From positions 62,001 to 126,000 of the forward strand of contig CALSME010000002.1 of NCBI GenBank assembly GCA_943787375.1: a stretch of 64,000 nt of DNA, given 5' to 3'. Positions 60,513 to 64,000 of the stretch are shown here, piece by piece (positions within the stretch are counted from its first letter, which is position 1; each line of letters begins with the position of its first letter). The translations under genes were made by a program, and so were the position numbers. This stretch comes from an uncultured Polaribacter sp. Its GTDB lineage: Bacteria; Bacteroidota; Bacteroidia; Flavobacteriales; Flavobacteriaceae. Below the pieces are notes generated by a model, which saw only the letters and a list, made by a program, of their open reading frames with translations, was not told the DNA's origin and did no database searches.

Positions 60513-60844
60513 TGAATCCAGACATTACATTAAAAATAACAGACAGAGAAGGAATACTTCACGAGATTCAAGCCCCTACAGATATGGCAATGAATTTAAT
60601 GGAAGTAGTTCGCTCTTATGAGTTGGCAGAAGAAGGAACTATTGGAATTTGTGGCGGAATGGCCATGTGTGCCTCCTGTCAGTGTTACGTGAACTCCAAT
60701 CATCAATTACCAGAAATGAGTATTGACGAAGACATGATGTTGGCAGAAGCCTTTCACGTAAAAGACAATAGTCGATTGGGATGTCAAATTCAGATAACTC
60801 CCACAATGGATGGCTTGGAAGTTGTATTGGCTCCCGAAAGCTAG
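60512..60844 (+). CDS. adrenodoxin-type 2Fe-2S ferredoxin
   Basis: The 110-residue protein has a plant/vertebrate-type ferredoxin fold with ligands at Cys47, Cys53, Cys56 and Cys91 (GICGGMAMCASCQC and RLGCQI). The extra Cys58 is not a standard ligand. It would accept electrons from the preceding reductase. The start ATG overlaps the reductase stop. Confidence 0.92.
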   Translation: MNPDITLKITDREGILHEIQAPTDMAMNLMEVVRSYELAEEGTIGICGGMAMCASCQCYVNSNHQLPEMSIDEDMMLAEAFHVKDNSRLGCQIQITPTMDGLEVVLAPES

Positions 60845-60866
60845 AAACAACTAAAATAGTTTTCTG

Positions 60867-60874
60867 TATATTTG
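60867..60874 (+). promoter_or_regulatory. candidate promoter in the hmgA upstream region
   Basis: TATATTTG is a perfect -7 match 177 nt upstream of hmgA, just beyond the ferredoxin stop. No clear -33 element is seen. Confidence 0.4.
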
Positions 60875-60980
60875 TAGAGAACACTCTTAAAACGTTCCTA
60901 TGTTTCCAGATTTATTAACTTTTTTAAAGTACTTGATAAAGCGCAATCCTGAATGAGGATATAATGTATTATAAATAGAT

Positions 60981-61022
60981 CAATGCAAAATGTATCAATT
61001 CAAGATTAAAATTGGTGCATTG
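60981..61022. promoter_or_regulatory. nested inverted repeat upstream of hmgA
   Basis: CAATGCA (60981-60987) pairs with TGCATTG (61016-61022), and inside it CAATT (60996-61000) pairs with AATTG (61010-61014). The element ends 29 nt before the hmgA start and could be an operator or an mRNA hairpin. Confidence 0.4.
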
Positions 61023-61051
61023 TATTTATTAATTCATTATTACATTAAATC

Positions 61052-62209
61052 ATGCCATTTTATCATAAATTAGGAAAAATTCCATCCAAAAGACACACCC
61101 AGTTTCGCAAAAAAGACGGAAGGTTATATTACGAACAACTCTTTGGTACGATTGGGTTTGACGGTATGTCTACCAACAGTTATCACGAGCATAGACCTAC
61201 AATGGTTAAGAAAATTGGAAAACAATATTCTGTGAAACCAAAAATAGCGAAAGCAAACAATATTCAATCCTATCGTTTTAGAGGTTTTCAAGTAGCTCCA
61301 GAAAACGATTATTTAGAAAGTAGAAAAATTGTTTTAACAAACACAGACTGTAACATCATTTTGTCTGCGCCCAAAAAAGCGACCACAGATTATTTTTACA
61401 AAAACACCGATGCAGATGAAGTCATCTTCATTCACAAAGGAACTGGAAAATTAAGAACACATCTTGGAAATATCGATTTTAAATACGGTGACTATTTAGT
61501 CATTCCACGAGGAATTATTTACAAGTTAGATTTTGACGATGAAAACAATCGTCTTTTTATTGTGGAATCCTACTCGCCAGTTTACACGCCAAAAAGATAC
61601 CGAAATTGGTTTGGTCAATTATTAGAACACGCTCCTTTTTGTGAACGAGACATCAGAAGACCGCATGAATTGGAAACCTATGATGAATTGGGAGACTTCC
61701 TCATTAAAGTAAAAAAACAAGGAGAAATTATAGAAATGACTTATGCCTCTCATCCTTTTGATGTGATTGGCTATGATGGCTATAATTTTCCGTATGCCTT
61801 TTCGATTCACGATTTCGAACCCATTACAGGACGAATTCATCAACCACCTCCGGTACATCAAACCTTTGAAACCAATGCCTTTGTCATTTGTAGTTTTGTA
61901 CCCCGCATGTACGATTACCACCCAGACTCAATTCCTGCACCTTACAATCATAGCAACATCGATTCTGACGAAGTATTGTATTATGTAGATGGCGATTTTA
62001 TGAGCAGAAACGATGTCGATCAAGGACATATTTCTTTGCATCCCGCTGGAATTCCTCACGGCCCCCACCCGGGAGCAACTGAGCGTAGTATTGGACATAC
62101 AAAAACAGAAGAATTGGCGGTAATGGTAGACACATTTAAACCCCTACAAGTAACTGAAGAAGCGATGAAAATTGCCGATGAAGACTACTATAAGTCTTGG
62201 CTGGAGTAA
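61052..62209 (+). CDS. hmgA: homogentisate 1,2-dioxygenase
   Basis: HmgA opens the ring of homogentisate in tyrosine/phenylalanine breakdown using Fe(II). The 385-residue cupin protein has NSYHEHRPTMV near the start, GRIHQPPPVHQTFETNAFVI and HPAGIPHGPHPGATERSIG, which carry the His/Glu iron-ligand region in the C-terminal half. It is followed by hppD, the preceding step of the pathway. Confidence 0.93.
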   Translation: MPFYHKLGKIPSKRHTQFRKKDGRLYYEQLFGTIGFDGMSTNSYHEHRPTMVKKIGKQYSVKPKIAKANNIQSYRFRGFQVAPENDYLESRKIVLTNTDCNIILSAPKKATTDYFYKNTDADEVIFIHKGTGKLRTHLGNIDFKYGDYLVIPRGIIYKLDFDDENNRLFIVESYSPVYTPKRYRNWFGQLLEHAPFCERDIRRPHELETYDELGDFLIKVKKQGEIIEMTYASHPFDVIGYDGYNFPYAFSIHDFEPITGRIHQPPPVHQTFETNAFVICSFVPRMYDYHPDSIPAPYNHSNIDSDEVLYYVDGDFMSRNDVDQGHISLHPAGIPHGPHPGATERSIGHTKTEELAVMVDTFKPLQVTEEAMKIADEDYYKSWLE

Positions 62210-62334
62210 AAAAATATAAATACAAGTTGAAGAAGGAATAAAAGCGTTTAAAAAAATGACAATGGTTTTTCAAAATAAAGTCCAATCCATTTTTTCACTC
62301 TTCTCTATACTTTCTAAACAAATATAAAATAAAG

Positions 62335-63498
62335 ATGAGTACAAAAGAAATAAAATCAGTCAACTACGGATTAGAAAAAATATTTGCGGGCGCACAAGAT
62401 TTTCTTCCTTTATTAGGAACCGATTATGTAGAGTTTTACGTAGGAAATGCAAAACAAGCAGCACATTTTTACAAAACTGCATTTGGTTTTCAATCCTATG
62501 CGTATCGTGGATTAGAAACAGGATCTAAAAATGCTGTGAGCTACGTGTTGACGCAAGATAAAATAAAACTGGTATTGACAACGCCATTAAATAGCAAATC
62601 ACCCATTAACGATCACATTGTAAAACATGGAGACGGGGTGAAAGTGATTGCACTTTGGGTAGAAGATGCCAGAAAAGCCTATGAAGAAACCACATCTAGG
62701 GGTGCAAAATCCTACATGGAACCAACCGTAGAATCCGATGAACATGGAGCGGTTGTAAGAGCAGGGATCTACACCTATGGGGAAACCGTTCATCTCTTTG
62801 TAGAACGTAAAAATTACAAGGGCGTATTTTTGCCAGGTTTTCAAAAATGGGAATCCGCCTACAATCCGCCAGCAGCAGGTTTAAAATACATTGACCACAT
62901 GGTGGGAAATGTGGGGTGGAACCAAATGGATATATGGGTAAAATGGTATGAAGATGTAATGGGATTTGAGAATTTCTTATCCTTTGATGACAAGCAAATT
63001 CACACAGAATATTCAGCCTTAATGAGTAAGGTAATGTCGAATGGAAATGGGCGAATTAAATTTCCTATTAACGAACCCGCGAAAGCAGCAAAACGCTCTC
63101 AAATTGAAGAATATTTAGATTTTTATGAAGGAGCGGGTGTGCAACATATTGCCGTTGCAACCGATGACATCATAAAAACAGTAAGTCAATTAAAAGCAAA
63201 TGGTGTAGAATTTTTATCAACACCTCCCGAAGAATACTATCGATCTGTTCCTGGAAGATTGGAAGAATTTAGTCATGAATTAAGAGAGGATATCGAAAAA
63301 TTAAAAGGGTTAGGCATTATGATTGATGCCGATGAAGAGGGGTATTTATTACAAATTTTCACAAAACCAATTGAAGACAGGCCAACCTTGTTTTTCGAAG
63401 TCATTCAAAGAATGGGCGCCAGAGGTTTTGGTGCAGGAAATTTTAAAGCCCTTTTTGAATCGATTGAAAGAGAACAAGCAAAAAGAGGCACATTGTAA
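62335..63498 (+). CDS. hppD: 4-hydroxyphenylpyruvate dioxygenase
   Basis: HppD turns 4-hydroxyphenylpyruvate into homogentisate. The 387-residue protein has two vicinal-oxygen-chelate domains; the iron ligands fall in YIDHMVGNVGWNQM, GVQHIAVATDDII and LFFEVIQRMGARGFGAGNF, the last being the conserved C-terminal helix block. It lies 125 bp after hmgA and precedes tryptophan dioxygenase, and has a strong palindromic terminator after it. Confidence 0.95.
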   Translation: MSTKEIKSVNYGLEKIFAGAQDFLPLLGTDYVEFYVGNAKQAAHFYKTAFGFQSYAYRGLETGSKNAVSYVLTQDKIKLVLTTPLNSKSPINDHIVKHGDGVKVIALWVEDARKAYEETTSRGAKSYMEPTVESDEHGAVVRAGIYTYGETVHLFVERKNYKGVFLPGFQKWESAYNPPAAGLKYIDHMVGNVGWNQMDIWVKWYEDVMGFENFLSFDDKQIHTEYSALMSKVMSNGNGRIKFPINEPAKAAKRSQIEEYLDFYEGAGVQHIAVATDDIIKTVSQLKANGVEFLSTPPEEYYRSVPGRLEEFSHELREDIEKLKGLGIMIDADEEGYLLQIFTKPIEDRPTLFFEVIQRMGARGFGAGNFKALFESIEREQAKRGTL

Positions 63499-63505
63499 AA
63501 AACAC

Positions 63506-63540
63506 AATCCCATAAACAACTAGTTGTTTATGGGATTTTA
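63506..63540. terminator. palindromic terminator after hppD
   Basis: A 32-bp perfect palindrome with arms AATCCCATAAACAACT and its complement begins 7 nt after the hppD stop and is followed by T residues. It separates hppD from the tryptophan dioxygenase gene. Confidence 0.85.
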
Positions 63541-63642
63541 AAAGAATACGAATGAAGCATCTAAACATTAAATCACCTTTCTCATAAATTCACTTTCAAA
63601 CAAGTAAGTGCATAAATGAAATTTTAACTAAAAAAAAGAAAA

Positions 63643-64000
63643 ATGAGTAAAGATGAAATATTAAAGGCCATCGAGGAAAAATATGACAAACTTGGGGTTC
63701 CGTTAGACGCCATGTTAGAGGGTTTGTTGTGGAGTACTCCAATCACTTATTGGGATTATATCCAGACAGACGCATTGTTGGGCTTGCAAACTCCAAGAAC
63801 AAATCAACCCGATGAAATGGTATTTATTATGTATCATCAAGTCAATGAGTTATTGTTTAAAATGGTTTTATGGGAAATTGATCAAGTTGCAAAAAAGACC
63901 GAAGTTTCCGCAGAAAAATTTGCAATGCATCTCAACAGAATAAGTCGGTATTTTGACATGCTAAGCAGTTCTTTTACCGTTATGGCAGATGGAATGGAGC
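63643..64000 (+). CDS. tryptophan 2,3-dioxygenase (truncated by window end)
   Basis: The first 119 codons are present, starting MSKDEILKAIEEKYDKLGVP and continuing with TYWDYIQTDALLGLQTPRTN and DEMVFIMYHQVNELLFKMVL, which match the N-terminal heme-binding half of bacterial tryptophan 2,3-dioxygenases. The enzyme opens the indole ring as the first step of tryptophan breakdown to kynurenine. The ORF runs past the window edge and is absent from the ORF track. It extends the aromatic catabolic group hmgA-hppD. Confidence 0.9.
   Translation, partial: MSKDEILKAIEEKYDKLGVPLDAMLEGLLWSTPITYWDYIQTDALLGLQTPRTNQPDEMVFIMYHQVNELLFKMVLWEIDQVAKKTEVSAEKFAMHLNRISRYFDMLSSSFTVMADGME

Noticed and set aside
62256-62327. 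23-residue ORF (MTMVFQNKVQ...) between hmgA and hppD as a leader peptide
   Set aside because: No supporting start signal, hairpin or runs of regulatory codons (for example Tyr or Phe codons); length is within chance for this AT-rich gap.
1-64000. CRISPR array or prophage
   Set aside because: No regularly spaced direct repeats of 20-40 nt and no capsid, terminase or integrase-like genes were seen.

Overview
The window is a low-GC, gene-dense bacterial chromosome segment that reads as Flavobacteriaceae (Bacteroidota). The evidence is the gliding genes gldD and gldE beside ssb and mutY, many TAnnTTTG -7 promoter boxes with almost no Shine-Dalgarno sequences, Bacteroidota-restricted families (DUF5686, DUF6427, DUF6341, DUF6370, DUF2452), a ribosomal protein L21 with a Lys/Ala-rich tail, and a PBP1C/alpha-2-macroglobulin pair. 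The genus cannot be fixed from this window. There are no rRNA genes, no CRISPR array, no insertion sequence and no prophage; one tRNA (Cys) is present.

Layout. 0-2.5 kb: outer-membrane DUF5686 protein. 2.5-8.5 kb: molybdenum cofactor genes, with moaD and moaE on + (a DUF3817 gene inverted between them) and moaA-moeA-moaC-mobA-moeB on -; no molybdoenzyme or molybdate transporter is present. 8.5-10.7 kb: kdtA and the rplU-rpmA operon. 10.9-14.3 kb: an M16 peptidase pair, one active and one without HxxEH. 14.3-17 kb: a DMT transporter, a Cys-rich HMA lipoprotein and heme A synthase. 16.9-20.3 kb (-): mutY-ssb-gldE-gldD. 20.4-22.6 kb (+): HU, a 29-residue basic ORF absent from the ORF track, a terminator-like hairpin, a structured leader and an RNase G-type gene. 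22.7-26.8 kb: trhO, asd, a ferredoxin-reductase-like protein and a LysE-type exporter. 26.9-39.4 kb (-): M1 peptidase, S8 peptidase, MBL hydrolase, pbpC and a giant alpha-2-macroglobulin. 39.5-40.5 kb: tRNA-Cys, folB, DUF2452. 40.5-42.7 kb: the only clearly accessory stretch, with a Fic gene under a palindrome and decayed gene pieces. 42.7-48.6 kb: glnS, DUF6370, an aldo/keto reductase, pgk, holB. 48.6-53.7 kb (-): a yicC-gmk-nadD-M23-GH3-MOSC run. 53.7-57.8 kb: a DMT transporter, upp, DUF6427, DUF6341, trmB and an alkyltransferase-like gene. 58-60.8 kb: mrp, an NifU-type scaffold, a ferredoxin reductase and an adrenodoxin-type ferredoxin. 61-64 kb: hmgA, hppD and the start of tryptophan 2,3-dioxygenase, an aromatic amino-acid catabolic group.

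Most genes are housekeeping. I did not find a self-evidently new multi-gene system. The observations most worth a second look are the rng leader with three hairpins together with loss of the RNase E/G Zn-link cysteines; promoter boxes lying only 3-9 nt before start codons, which suggests leaderless mRNAs; an identical 20-nt promoter/initial-transcribed block at rplU and hup; a MobA carrying a degenerate MobB-like domain; the Fic operator-like palindrome with adjoining pseudogenes; and hairpins in the mrp and hmgA leaders. Family assignments come from motif reading without database searches. Coordinates of starts are corrected from the ORF track where the track began at a TTG or an earlier in-frame codon.
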